Below are positions 24,748-33,231 of a stretch of 48,258 bases of DNA, piece by piece. Both the position numbers and the translations under genes were made by a program. Location: positions 1 through 48,258 of the forward strand of contig NZ_JAIEPC010000007.1 in NCBI RefSeq assembly GCF_019749955.1, given 5' to 3'. The notes beneath the pieces are model-generated. The model had not been told where the DNA came from. It saw only the letters and a list, made by a program, of their open reading frames with translations, and ran no database searches. The stretch comes from Sphingomonas sp. Lineage in GTDB: Bacteria; Pseudomonadota; Alphaproteobacteria; Sphingomonadales; Sphingomonadaceae. Each line of letters starts with the position of its first letter. The stretch's first letter is position 1.

Positions 24748-25041
24748 CTATGCCGCGGCTCCTAGCTTTTCGATGCTTTCAGAATGCTGCGGAGCGACCG
24801 CTTTGTCCAATTCCAGCAGGTAGGCGACGTTCTTTTGCGTCTCTGCCACCAGCGCCGGATCGAAGCCTTTCCCGGTAAAGTGCGACAGGTCGTTGGCAAA
24901 CTCATAGATCGCGGTCTTCCTGTGCGGGTCGAAATTGACCGCTTCGAGCTGGGCGCGGAGCGTCCGCTCGTGCAGCCGTTGGAATCCGTGACCCAGAAAG
25001 CGTGGCGGGAGTGTCCGGCTGTGGGGCGAAAGCAGAACCAC
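24748..25041 (-). CDS. Fragment of an unknown protein
   Basis: A 97-codon frame with good codon character reading AIYEFANDLSHFTGKGFDPA and LVAETQKNVAYLLELDKAVA. The only start is a GTG at 25041 without a ribosome site, so it may be the C-terminal remainder of a longer gene cut on its 5' side. No family recognised. It is the first gene inside the left end of element 2. Confidence 0.4.
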   Translation of the reverse strand: MVLLSPHSRTLPPRFLGHGFQRLHERTLRAQLEAVNFDPHRKTAIYEFANDLSHFTGKGFDPALVAETQKNVAYLLELDKAVAPQHSESIEKLGAAA

Positions 25042-25459
25042 AGCTTTACAACTTGAAGTATCAATCAGGTATAGGCTTGCGAAAACAGATCGTTAAAATA
25101 CCTCGCGACCCGCGCATGTGCTTATTGGACTCGACAAAGCCCTATTGAGACGGCATGTTTCAGGGATCGAGATCGTTATCGCATAAATACGAGCACTATT
25201 GTCGATCATGCGTGCGTCAGCACCGGAATGCAGTCCTATGAGGTACAGGAGCACGCGCGGCTCGAGCCGCTGTTCGACTGGGTGTTCGCAGTTGACATAA
25301 TTGCCATTTGGGTTCTGCGCTGATTGGGTTTGGACCCTCAGCACGGTTCCCATCTATCGCCATCATGGAAACGAACCGATCAGAGACCCATTTTATCTTG
25401 GATGATAAGCATTTTCATGTTATTTTTAGTTAATTCAAGTTTTATCGGATGGGGGTTGC
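25042..25459. other. Upstream region of the RTX gene, no clear gene
   Basis: About 420 bases. A short frame near 25230-25322 (YEVQEHARLEPLFDWVFAVD) looks like a gene scrap. From 25380 the DNA becomes A/T-rich and probably carries the promoter of the RTX gene. Confidence 0.4.
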
Positions 25460-28400
25460 ATGCCGCTGCGACGGATCGGAAGCGAATTTTTGGTCAACTC
25501 GACAACTCAGGGCACGCAGGGCGCGCCTGCCGTTGCTCCATTAGCGAACGGCGGATTTGTCATCGCTTGGACTGATGGAAGCCTCGACACAACCCCGGAC
25601 GTTTTTGCGAGGGTTTTTGACTCGACCGGCGCTCCTTTAGGGTTGAATTTTGCAGTCAATGCAACTCGGATAGGTGGCCAATTTGGCCCGAACATCGCTG
25701 GCACAGCCGATGGAGGCTTTGTCGTAAGCTGGACCAACGACGGCAGCTTCGTATCGCGGTTTTTCAACTCAAGTGGAGCACCGATAAGTGGTGAAATAAA
25801 CAGTCGGATCGTCGGAAATGATCAAACAATCGCAATTCTAAAAAATGGAGATATAGTTAGATCATGGACAGTTCGTAGCAACCCCGGGCAACTCGATAAC
25901 ATCACATCAGTATTAGCGCAGGTGTATGACTCATCCGGACAAGCGAAGTCCGCAGTATTCAATATTATTCCTAATCCTACGATTTACAATCCCCAGGGAT
26001 ATAGTTTGCATCCACTAGGCGATGGATTTATTGCCGTTTGGCCGGATTATAGTGGTCTATATGGCGATAACAGCCAAGGTGGAATAGTTGCGCGGGAGTT
26101 TGATGCGCTTGGGAATCCGATGGGTGTACCATTCTTAGTTAACACGCAAACAGCAAATGGGCAATTTGACACCTCAGTAGCAACTCTATCCAACGGTAAC
26201 ATTGTAATTGCCTGGACGGACCAAACCGCATCGTTTGGCGTCGACGTTAAAGCCCAGCTTTTTTCGAATGGGGTACCCCTGTTCGACGATACTGCGAATG
26301 TGCGAGATCTCAATACGCTCGATCCGGCGAATTTTTCGGGCCCGTACGACAATGCGGGAGGCGGCGACGACGTTGTTACGCTTCCGAGTGATGGCGGCGG
26401 CATTTTAAGATGGGGTCTCTCAGGTGGCTTCCGCGGCGGCACCGGCGACGATGTAATTACCGCCGGATCAAGCGGATACTTGATTTTTGGAGGCCCGGAA
26501 GATGCATCGGGATTGTCAGACCACGACACTATCTTTGGCGGCGCGGGCGCGGACCAGATCTATGGCGGCGCCGGGATCGACATCCTGTATGGCAGCAAGA
26601 ATGGCGACGACCGGTCCAGCGACACGCTTACCGGCGGAAGCGGGGGTGACATATTCTACGCGGGCCATGACGACCGCATTCTCGATCTGACTCTTGGAGA
26701 GCCGGTCATCGTCGAAAAGCCAGCCGATTTCGTGGCTTACAAGATAGACCTATCCATAGACGGAAATGGCTATCACTATCTCGTCAACCTCTACAGCCAG
26801 GCTCTTGGCTTTTCTGAGCCGACGAAATCTGTATACATCGACTCCGTCGATGCTCGCAGCTTGTCGGTTGCAATCGAAGGCGGCGACATTCGCCTCGTCG
26901 GAAGTGCGGTGGCGATCCTGGGACTCGAACCTCCGCCGATTCCGGGATATTCCGAAGCCGGAGTGGCAGCGGCTGCGCTCGTCGTTGAAGTCATCAAAAT
27001 CATCGGGAACGCCAACGATCTTGGCAAAGCCATAGAAGATTTTTCTTTCCGGGCTTTGCGTCTGACCGAGCCGGATCTTTTTCTGAGCAAACTTGCCAAA
27101 TCGGCGTCTATTCTTAACAATGCCAATGATTACCGTGAGGCAGTCGTCGCAATCATGGCCGCTGGCGAGCCGGGCGGCGGCGGGCAGGCACGCGAGTTTA
27201 TTGCCCAGAGCGTTTATCTTGCCGTAAAGGCCACGGTATCCCAAGCGGCACTTGGCACGGGAGTAACGATCGGAACATTGGTCGGCGCCTATTTTGGTGG
27301 CATCGGCTCAATCCCGGGCCGCGCAGTTGGCGCGATCATTGGAGCGGTTGCGGGCGACATCGCAGCCAATCAGATCTCGAAACCCGCCATTCTCGGATCA
27401 GCCCGCGCCATCTACGATGCCGTGGTTGGAATTCAGCAAGTAATATACGACAGCGTCATCGACAGGCCCGACGCCGATGGCGTCTATACCGGCACACCCG
27501 GCGACGACGTGTGTATCGGCACCGACCTGTCCGATACATTCAAGTCATCGAACGGCATCAACTCATATACCGGGTTAGGTGGCACGCGTGATCTTGTCGA
27601 CTATTCGAACGCATCTGGCGCCGTAAGCGCCAATCTTGCCTCGGGTATCGGCGGCTATGGTCTGGCACCACTTCCCGCTACGCTGCTCGGAGCCCAGGCG
27701 ACCGCGCTGACCACCGCAAACACGGTCGGCGCCGAAGACGCCTATTTCGACATCGAAGACCTTGTCGGCTCATCGTATAACGACATACTGACCGGCGATG
27801 CCAAGAGCAACCGTCTCGCTGGTGGCAACGGTGATGACCTTATCGACGGCGGCGCGGGCATCGACACGATGGTCGGCGGAGCCGGGAACGACGTCTACAT
27901 CGTCGATGACGCGGGCGATGTCGTGACCGAGCTAGCCGACGGGGGCATCGACGAAATCCGTACGACGGTCGCAACCTATCAGCTGGCCGCTCATGTCGAG
28001 GTGCTGACCTATGTCGGGACGGGCGCGGCGACCTTGCGCGGCAATGCGGGCAACAACAGCATCGTGGGCGGTGGCGGCAATGATTATCTCGACGCGAGCC
28101 AGGGCGGCGACGATGTCCTCAACGGCGGCGCGGGCAATGATGCCTTTTACTTCGGGGCCGCCTTCAACGCCAATGACAGCGTCGATGGCGGGACGGGCAA
28201 CAACGACCAGATCGGCTTGCAGGGCGATTATTCGGGCGGGCTGACGCTGGGGGTGAATTCGACCCGCAATGTCGATGTGCTCGCGGTGCTGCCGGGCTTC
28301 AGCTACAGCATCACCACGATCGACGCCAATGTCGCGGCGGGTCAGGAACTGGTGATCTATGCCGGTAATTTGGCGGTGGGCAACAACTTCACCTTCAACG

Positions 28401-29362
28401 GTTCGGCCGAGACCAATGGCACGTTTCGCGTCTATGGCGGGTCGGGGGTGGACAATATCACCACGGGTGCAGGCAATGACGGCATTTATTTCGGCCCAGG
28501 CAAGTTCGCCGCAAGCGATTTCATCAACGCGGGCGCAGGGACCAACGATCAGGTCGGGCTCGACGGCAATTACGTCGTGACGATCAGCGGGACGCAGCTC
28601 CAAAATGTCGAAGTGCTGGCGCTGCTGCGTGGCATCACCGGCGATCTGGGGACATATGACATCACGCTTGCCGACAATCTGATCGTGGTGGGCCAGACGT
28701 TCACAGTGTTCGGCCTCGCTGTCGAAACCGGGTTCACGCTCAATGCGTCGGCCGAGACCGACGGCAATGTCCGGGTGTTCGGCGGGAGCGGTAACGAGAC
28801 GATCACGACCGGTGCTGGCAACGATTGGATCTTCGGCGGTGGCGGCGCGGACGTGCTCTACGGCGGCCTTGGCGCCGACACGTTCGTCTATGATGCGGTG
28901 ATTCAGTCGACCGGGGTCAACTACGACCGGATCACCGGCTTCGTATCTGGTGTCGACAAGTTCGACTTTGGTGGGCTCGTGACCGGCGTTGATGCAAGCG
29001 TAGGCACAGGCGCGCTGTCGACGGCGAGCTTCGACGCCAATCTGGGCGTGGCGATCGGCGCGGGCCAACTCGCGGCCAACCACGCAGTGCTTTTCCAGGC
29101 CGACGCGGGCGATCTCGCGGGCAAGACCTTCCTCGTGGTCGATGCCAACGGCATCGCAGGGTATCAAGCAGGCCGGGATTATGTGATTCAGGTCGACCTG
29201 CCGGTCACCGCGCCCAATCCCCTGGCTCAGTCCTCGTTGGGGCCGTTGCTCGAGAAGCGATTCCCGTCCGATACCATCAGCATCTCGGACGACATCGGTC
29301 CTGCGTATATCGCAGCGTACGATAGTGGGCGTGGATCACTTGTGACCAGTGATTTTATCTGA
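25460..29362 (+). CDS. Large RTX-type calcium-binding secreted protein
   Basis: A 1300-aa protein, ATG 25460. Residues about 1-270 hold repeated units of the form NGGFVIAWTD followed by VFARVFDSTGAPLGLNFAVN, a propeller-like N-terminal module. Glycine/aspartate nonapeptide repeats (GGAGADQIYGGAGIDILYGS; GGNGDDLIDGGAGID; GGGGADVLYGGLGAD) appear near residues 330-400, 770-900 and 1120-1145. Between them is a glycine-rich hydrophobic stretch (GTLVGAYFGGIGSIPGRAVG, about 610-635). A unit of about 115 residues ending ITTGAGND is present twice after residue 900. The end resembles serralysin-type C-termini (YDRITGFVSGVDKFDFGGL). There is no N-terminal signal peptide, so type I secretion is expected; its transporter is not in the window. 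The role, adhesin, toxin or surface layer, cannot be told. Confidence 0.85.
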   Translation: MPLRRIGSEFLVNSTTQGTQGAPAVAPLANGGFVIAWTDGSLDTTPDVFARVFDSTGAPLGLNFAVNATRIGGQFGPNIAGTADGGFVVSWTNDGSFVSRFFNSSGAPISGEINSRIVGNDQTIAILKNGDIVRSWTVRSNPGQLDNITSVLAQVYDSSGQAKSAVFNIIPNPTIYNPQGYSLHPLGDGFIAVWPDYSGLYGDNSQGGIVAREFDALGNPMGVPFLVNTQTANGQFDTSVATLSNGNIVIAWTDQTASFGVDVKAQLFSNGVPLFDDTANVRDLNTLDPANFSGPYDNAGGGDDVVTLPSDGGGILRWGLSGGFRGGTGDDVITAGSSGYLIFGGPEDASGLSDHDTIFGGAGADQIYGGAGIDILYGSKNGDDRSSDTLTGGSGGDIFYAGHDDRILDLTLGEPVIVEKPADFVAYKIDLSIDGNGYHYLVNLYSQALGFSEPTKSVYIDSVDARSLSVAIEGGDIRLVGSAVAILGLEPPPIPGYSEAGVAAAALVVEVIKIIGNANDLGKAIEDFSFRALRLTEPDLFLSKLAKSASILNNANDYREAVVAIMAAGEPGGGGQAREFIAQSVYLAVKATVSQAALGTGVTIGTLVGAYFGGIGSIPGRAVGAIIGAVAGDIAANQISKPAILGSARAIYDAVVGIQQVIYDSVIDRPDADGVYTGTPGDDVCIGTDLSDTFKSSNGINSYTGLGGTRDLVDYSNASGAVSANLASGIGGYGLAPLPATLLGAQATALTTANTVGAEDAYFDIEDLVGSSYNDILTGDAKSNRLAGGNGDDLIDGGAGIDTMVGGAGNDVYIVDDAGDVVTELADGGIDEIRTTVATYQLAAHVEVLTYVGTGAATLRGNAGNNSIVGGGGNDYLDASQGGDDVLNGGAGNDAFYFGAAFNANDSVDGGTGNNDQIGLQGDYSGGLTLGVNSTRNVDVLAVLPGFSYSITTIDANVAAGQELVIYAGNLAVGNNFTFNGSAETNGTFRVYGGSGVDNITTGAGNDGIYFGPGKFAASDFINAGAGTNDQVGLDGNYVVTISGTQLQNVEVLALLRGITGDLGTYDITLADNLIVVGQTFTVFGLAVETGFTLNASAETDGNVRVFGGSGNETITTGAGNDWIFGGGGADVLYGGLGADTFVYDAVIQSTGVNYDRITGFVSGVDKFDFGGLVTGVDASVGTGALSTASFDANLGVAIGAGQLAANHAVLFQADAGDLAGKTFLVVDANGIAGYQAGRDYVIQVDLPVTAPNPLAQSSLGPLLEKRFPSDTISISDDIGPAYIAAYDSGRGSLVTSDFI

Positions 29363-29400
29363 CGACCACCCTGTTTAATCGATCTTGCGGCTTCCTGATT

Positions 29401-29424
29401 TTGCAGCTGCGGCCGCAGCTGCAA
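29401..29424. repeat. 24-bp perfect palindrome downstream of the RTX gene
   Basis: TTGCAGCTGCGG is followed at once by its exact complement in reverse. It lies 38 bases after the RTX stop. It could act as a transcription terminator hairpin or a protein-binding site; no T run follows on either strand. Confidence 0.6.
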
Positions 29425-29658
29425 TAATAGCAGTCTAAGATGGGCCGATGTTACGGTTCCTCAAAACGACGGCAATCGGCCTATCACCAACGCTTCCCGC
29501 ATGGCGGTCTTCCTTACCACGCTCAGCGATGGGCGGGTTGGGAAGAGCATCGTGTCCACTCCGATTCAGTAACGACCTCCAATTGACCTGTCGCCTTTCG
29601 GCCAGCTTTGCTCTATTGGTCCTCAGCTCAGTGAAACGACTGAACGTCCGCCCTTGCC

Positions 29659-30883
29659 GGTGGGTTCAACTGGTCGACGCAACGCATCATTCTCATGATG
29701 AGAAGGAGTGGTGCGATGAAGCAGCGTCGTCGGATATATTACTCGGCCTCTCAGCGGGCGGAGATTTGGGACAGGTGGCAGCGCGGCGAGTCGATGAGTT
29801 CGATTGGTCGCGGCTTTGAGCGGGAGAGCTCGTCGATCTTCTCGGTGCTCTCACCGTCGGGCGGGATCCGCCCACCCGATCGGAAGCGATCCGGGCGAGC
29901 GCTCAGCCTGGCCGACCGCGAAGAGATATCCAGAGGTCTCGTCGCCAGCCGTTCACTGCGCGCCATTGCAGTCCAGCTCGGCCGCGCGCCGTCAACGATC
30001 AGCCGGGAGATTAGCCGTAACGGTGGCGCTGATCGGTATCGTGCCACGCTATCGGATCAGGCGGCATGGGATCGTGCGTTGCGCCCGAAGCGCTGCAAGC
30101 TTGCTTGCCACCCGGGCTTGCGACGAACAGTATCGCGCAAGCTACGCCGCAAATGGTCACCAGAGCAGATTGCGGGCTGGCTCAAGCATAGCTTTCCGGA
30201 CGAAGACCAGCATCGCGTGTCACACGAGACGATCTACAAGAGCCTTTATATTCAGGCGCGTGGCGTCCTCAAGAAAGAGCTGCTTGCGCATCTGCGGGCG
30301 AAGCGCGCGATCCGGCGCTCGCGCCACGCCAGCTTGAAGCGCGACGGGCTCGGCCAGATCAAGGACGCGGTCTCGATCAGCGAACGACCCGCTTGCGTCG
30401 AGGACCGCGCCGTGCCCGGGCACTGGGAGGGCGATCTCATCTCGGGGGCACGAGGCAGCCATGTCGTGACGCTGGTCGAACGCCAGTCGCGCTACGTGAT
30501 CCTGGCCAAGGTTCCGAACAAGGAGACTGCCAGCGTCGTCTCGGCCTTGATCAAGCAGGCGCGCAAACTGCCCCACGAACTCTATCGATCGCTGACGTGG
30601 GATCGCGGCAAGGAGCTTGCCGACCACCGGCGCTTCACCCTCGCGACCGACGTCGCCGTCTACTTCTGCGATCCCCAAAGCCCATGGCAGCGCGGCACCA
30701 ACGAAAACACCAACCGCCTGCTGCGCCAGTATCTGCCCCACGGCGTCGATCTGTCGACCTTCAGCCAGGCCCAACTCAGCGCCATCGCCCGACAACTCAA
30801 CGAGCGACCGAGAAAAACCTTGATGTACCAAACGCCAGCTGAGAAGTTCGCTCAGAGCGTCGCGTCGATCGGTTGAACCCACC
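29659..30883 (+). mobile_element. IS30-family insertion sequence
   Basis: The terminal inverted repeats are GGTGGGTTCAACTGGTCGAC plus GC at 29659-29680 and its complement at 30862-30883, matching 20 of 22 positions. The right repeat overlaps the end of the transposase gene. Total length about 1.2 kb fits the family. Outer ends may extend a few bases further (CTTGC on both sides). A short target duplication could not be assigned with certainty. Confidence 0.75.
29716..30876 (+). CDS. IS30-family transposase
   Basis: A 386-aa protein from ATG 29716 (MKQRRRIYYSASQRAEIWDR). It has the family's N-terminal HTH (RWQRGESMSSIGRGFERESS), the box LSLADREEISRGL with SLRAIAVQLGRAPSTISREI, and a DDE catalytic domain: the first D in GHWEGDLISG, the second in LTWDRGKELADH, and E in RGTNENTNRLLRQYLP. 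It appears full length and intact. It cuts and joins DNA at the element's inverted repeats. Confidence 0.93.
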   Translation: MKQRRRIYYSASQRAEIWDRWQRGESMSSIGRGFERESSSIFSVLSPSGGIRPPDRKRSGRALSLADREEISRGLVASRSLRAIAVQLGRAPSTISREISRNGGADRYRATLSDQAAWDRALRPKRCKLACHPGLRRTVSRKLRRKWSPEQIAGWLKHSFPDEDQHRVSHETIYKSLYIQARGVLKKELLAHLRAKRAIRRSRHASLKRDGLGQIKDAVSISERPACVEDRAVPGHWEGDLISGARGSHVVTLVERQSRYVILAKVPNKETASVVSALIKQARKLPHELYRSLTWDRGKELADHRRFTLATDVAVYFCDPQSPWQRGTNENTNRLLRQYLPHGVDLSTFSQAQLSAIARQLNERPRKTLMYQTPAEKFAQSVASIG

Positions 30884-31547
30884 CCGCAAGCTGCCGTTCG
30901 TCGCGGCAGCTGGGTATGGCGGGTCAGTGCGAGGTGCTGACCTTCAGCGAGGCGTGAAAGCGTTTCGGATTGAATGGCAAGTTTCAGGAATGCCGATCGC
31001 AGTGTCGAAAGACGACAATTGGGGCGCAAAGCTGCCGATTTTGGAAACGACCGGAAGCGTGTCGTAATCCGAAAAGCCGCTTTATGGCGCTATAACCCAT
31101 GGCGCGCTTGCGGTTATCAGCGACCGCCCTTTGCCCGTCCTTTGTGAGATTGCGGGTAGGCGACGAAAACTGCATACAAAATTGATTCAGATGATTTTTC
31201 TATCGTCGATTTACTCCACGCCGTTGCCTTCGGACGGCAAGGGTGTGAAGTTCGCTGACGATCTTGGCGTTGGGCAGGATTGCGCGCTAGCGCGCCCGTA
31301 ATCGTTTGTCGCAACTGCAAGTGGCAGATCACAAGATCAAACCGAGCCAGCCCGACGCAAATTTGTACTATGTCGAGCGGATGATCATCGCGGCAAGGAT
31401 GCCCGGAACAAAGGATTCTTTTTCTACGCTAGACCCCCGAGGGGGAATCGATTTCGCATAGGGTTAGGGGTCTTAATGGTCGCTCAAAGCGATTTCGAAA
31501 AAATTTTTCGGGCGCCGGTGATCACGCGAATCGGATGCTATATCGCG
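30884..31547. other. Non-coding stretch between the insertion sequence and the anchored protein
   Basis: About 660 bases without a convincing gene. Features seen: a CCCCCGAGGGGG hairpin near 31434-31445, and an A/T run before GGGCGCC near 31498-31516. Frames of 60-70 codons exist but lack ribosome sites. It could hold a replication origin for the primase-helicase or a small RNA; the sequence alone does not say. Confidence 0.4.
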
Positions 31548-32192
31548 TCAGTTTGTCGGCCTGAACTCACCTGTTCGCGTGTTTACGACGCCGCGCGGCC
31601 CTGCCTGGGTGTAAAGGTCACCGTTGCTGTCTGAGTATGTGCCGGGGCCAGCTCGATTGAGGGCAGGAGGGCCGAAATCCAGTGGGGCAACGTTAGATGG
31701 CGGCAGTTGGCTATAGCGCGAAGACCGATAGTTCTCGCTCAATGAGCCGCGGGCCCCGCTAGCAGCCGGGCTCGGGTCGATGCGGACCGGCAACTGAGGA
31801 ATCGAACTATAGGTGGGCTGGGAATAGATCGGATAAGGGTCCTGCGGCGCAGTCGCGCCACCATTTAAAATTGCACTGACTGCCGCGAGGTCCCTGTTGC
31901 TGGGGTTACTCGCTAGGATGCGGGCAACTGCCACATCGCGAAGTTCGCGGGTCGTAGCAGATGCATCCGGAGTCGCCGACCCGATGAACTGCTGTTGCCG
32001 CAAGGCCTCTGCGCGCGCCCGCTGCTGCGCCTGCAATTCCGCCAATATTTGGTCGGGAGAGCCACCGGGGCCCTGCGCGGTGCCGGGATCGGCGTTTGGC
32101 GCGCCAAGACTATTGGGAGCAGGGACGGCGAGTAACCCAATGATTGCCCCGAAGCCAACTACGAGCAAAAAATTCCGCACATCCGGGGACAT
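31548..32192 (-). CDS. Membrane-anchored proline- and glutamine-rich protein
   Basis: A 214-aa protein. Residues 7-24 (NFLLVVGFGAIIGLLAVP) form one membrane span or uncleaved signal; the remainder is low complexity and polar (ELQAQQRARAEALRQQQF, then YSQPTYSSIPQLPVRIDPSP), ending near GDLYTQAGPRGVVNTRTGEF. The anchored, flexible outer part is what is seen in small conjugation or cell-envelope accessory proteins, but no family is recognised. It is divergent from the XRE regulator at 32349, which probably controls it. Confidence 0.6.
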   Translation of the reverse strand: MSPDVRNFLLVVGFGAIIGLLAVPAPNSLGAPNADPGTAQGPGGSPDQILAELQAQQRARAEALRQQQFIGSATPDASATTRELRDVAVARILASNPSNRDLAAVSAILNGGATAPQDPYPIYSQPTYSSIPQLPVRIDPSPAASGARGSLSENYRSSRYSQLPPSNVAPLDFGPPALNRAGPGTYSDSNGDLYTQAGPRGVVNTRTGEFRPTN

Positions 32193-32293
32193 TCACGCCT
32201 CCACGCGACAAGCTTTGGAGCGATTCACTCGCGCTTACCCTCTCGGCAGTTCGCATCGGATCGCACTTCGACCGCCTATGTCGCGACAAGGTC

Positions 32294-32332
32294 ATTTACA
32301 TATAAGAGTTGATAAACTCATAATGTGTAAAT
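32294..32332. promoter_or_regulatory. Nested palindromic operator between divergent genes
   Basis: Outer arms ATTTACA (32294-32300) and TGTAAAT (32326-32332) enclose an inner inverted repeat GAGTT-GATA-AACTC (32306-32319). It lies 17 bases before the XRE start and about 100 bases before the start of the leftward gene, a natural site for autoregulation by the XRE protein. Confidence 0.55.
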
Positions 32333-32348
32333 TGCGATTCGCTGTCCG

Positions 32349-32567
32349 ATGGACATGCGAAAGCTGGTAGGGAGAAATGTCGCACGCCTGCGTCGAGAAA
32401 GGCAACTGACGCAGGAAGAGGTTGCGGCGCGATCTGGCTTCAGCCAGCAATATCTGAGCAGTCTTGAACGTGGCCGACGCAACCCGACCGTGATCACGCT
32501 TTACGAGCTGGCCTTGGCTCTTGAGGTGAGTCATGTTGCTTTGGTGTTGCCCGACGACGAAGCCTGA
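32349..32567 (+). CDS. Small XRE-family transcriptional regulator
   Basis: A 72-aa protein that is almost only a helix-turn-helix: LVGRNVARLRRERQLTQEEV, AARSGFSQQYLSSLERGRRN, then PTVITLYELALALEV. Such single-domain proteins bind DNA as dimers and commonly control mobile-element genes. ATG 32349 is the start. It faces away from the anchored protein gene over a nested palindrome. Confidence 0.85.
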   Translation: MDMRKLVGRNVARLRRERQLTQEEVAARSGFSQQYLSSLERGRRNPTVITLYELALALEVSHVALVLPDDEA

Positions 32568-32811
32568 ACTGGCGCGACTCCAAGGAGGTCGACCCGGAGA
32601 GCGGTGATGCTCCCAACGCCGGGGGTTCCAACGATCAAAATGCTGGACCGGAAAGCGAACCGCTACGACTGCGGCACGTCGATCGCACAGGGGTCACCCA
32701 GGCGCTCGTTGGCGCGCCGAGCCTGCAACGGCTTGCCGCCGCCATCGACAAAAACGCGGAGCCGATCCCCGCCTCAAGCACCTGTGCACAGCGTCGCGAG
32801 CTGGTGACCGA
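32568..32811. other. No assigned gene
   Basis: A frame on the plus strand (GVTQALVGAPSLQRLAAAID, then PIPASSTCAQRRELVTD) has coding-like codons and runs to a TAG at about 32835, but no start codon could be found for it. It may be the tail of a decayed gene. Confidence 0.3.
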
Positions 32812-33093
32812 CTATTCGTCTCGCGGTACCCAGTAGCGGTGGTACTGACCTTGGCTGGTCCATTTTCGTTTCCGGCTCCAACCGAGGCTCAACAAGACCG
32901 GGCTCAGATATTTCCCCTGCGTGCCTAGCGCCCTTTCTAGTTCGACCATCGCGAACGGGCGGTTGCGGCTGATCTCCGGTAGGCTCTCGAACCAGTCAAG
33001 AACTTGCTGGCGAAGGTTATGCGACACAGCCAATGGCTGCTGTGCTTCCTCACTCAATTCCCTCTTGAGGCGGGCGATGTAGGCATTAGGCAC
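32812..33093 (-). CDS. Small winged-helix-like protein of the replication region
   Basis: A 93-aa protein (MPNAYIARLKRELSEEAQQP). Its second half, RPFAMVELERALGTQGKYLS and PVLLSLGWSRKRKWTSQGQY, then HRYWVP, looks like a winged-helix domain as found fused to or beside plasmid and phage primases. It follows the primase-helicase gene on the same strand after a hairpin at 33187-33213. Probably binds DNA. Confidence 0.6.
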   Translation of the reverse strand: MPNAYIARLKRELSEEAQQPLAVSHNLRQQVLDWFESLPEISRNRPFAMVELERALGTQGKYLSPVLLSLGWSRKRKWTSQGQYHRYWVPRDE

Positions 33094-33186
33094 GGCAAAT
33101 CTCGCTGGTGGTTAGGAAAACTTGGCTAAAACCGGCCCCGTTCAGTCGAATCGGGACCGTTTCGGGTAGAAGTTCCATCCCCGAAA

Positions 33187-33213
33187 CCCCGAATCCCCTT
33201 TAGGGGTTCGGGG
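33187..33213 (-). terminator. Hairpin after the primase-helicase gene
   Basis: CCCCGAA pairs with TTCGGGG and CCCC with GGGG around a TTTA loop, with one bulged T: 11 base pairs. It lies 19 bases past the stop of the primase-helicase gene on the minus strand. It could reduce transcription into the small downstream gene. Confidence 0.5.
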
Positions 33214-33231
33214 CGGGAGAACTGTTCGGGA

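Noticed and set aside
27932..29167. 411-codon open frame on the minus strand
   Set aside because: Antisense to RTX repeats; their repeated composition keeps the opposite frame open.
25460..29362. CRISPR-like or tandem DNA repeat array in the RTX gene
   Set aside because: The repeats are protein-level glycine/aspartate nonapeptides with varied DNA, not spaced identical DNA repeats.
29448..29819. 123-codon frame before the transposase
   Set aside because: Crosses the left inverted repeat of the insertion sequence and overlaps the transposase start; no motif.
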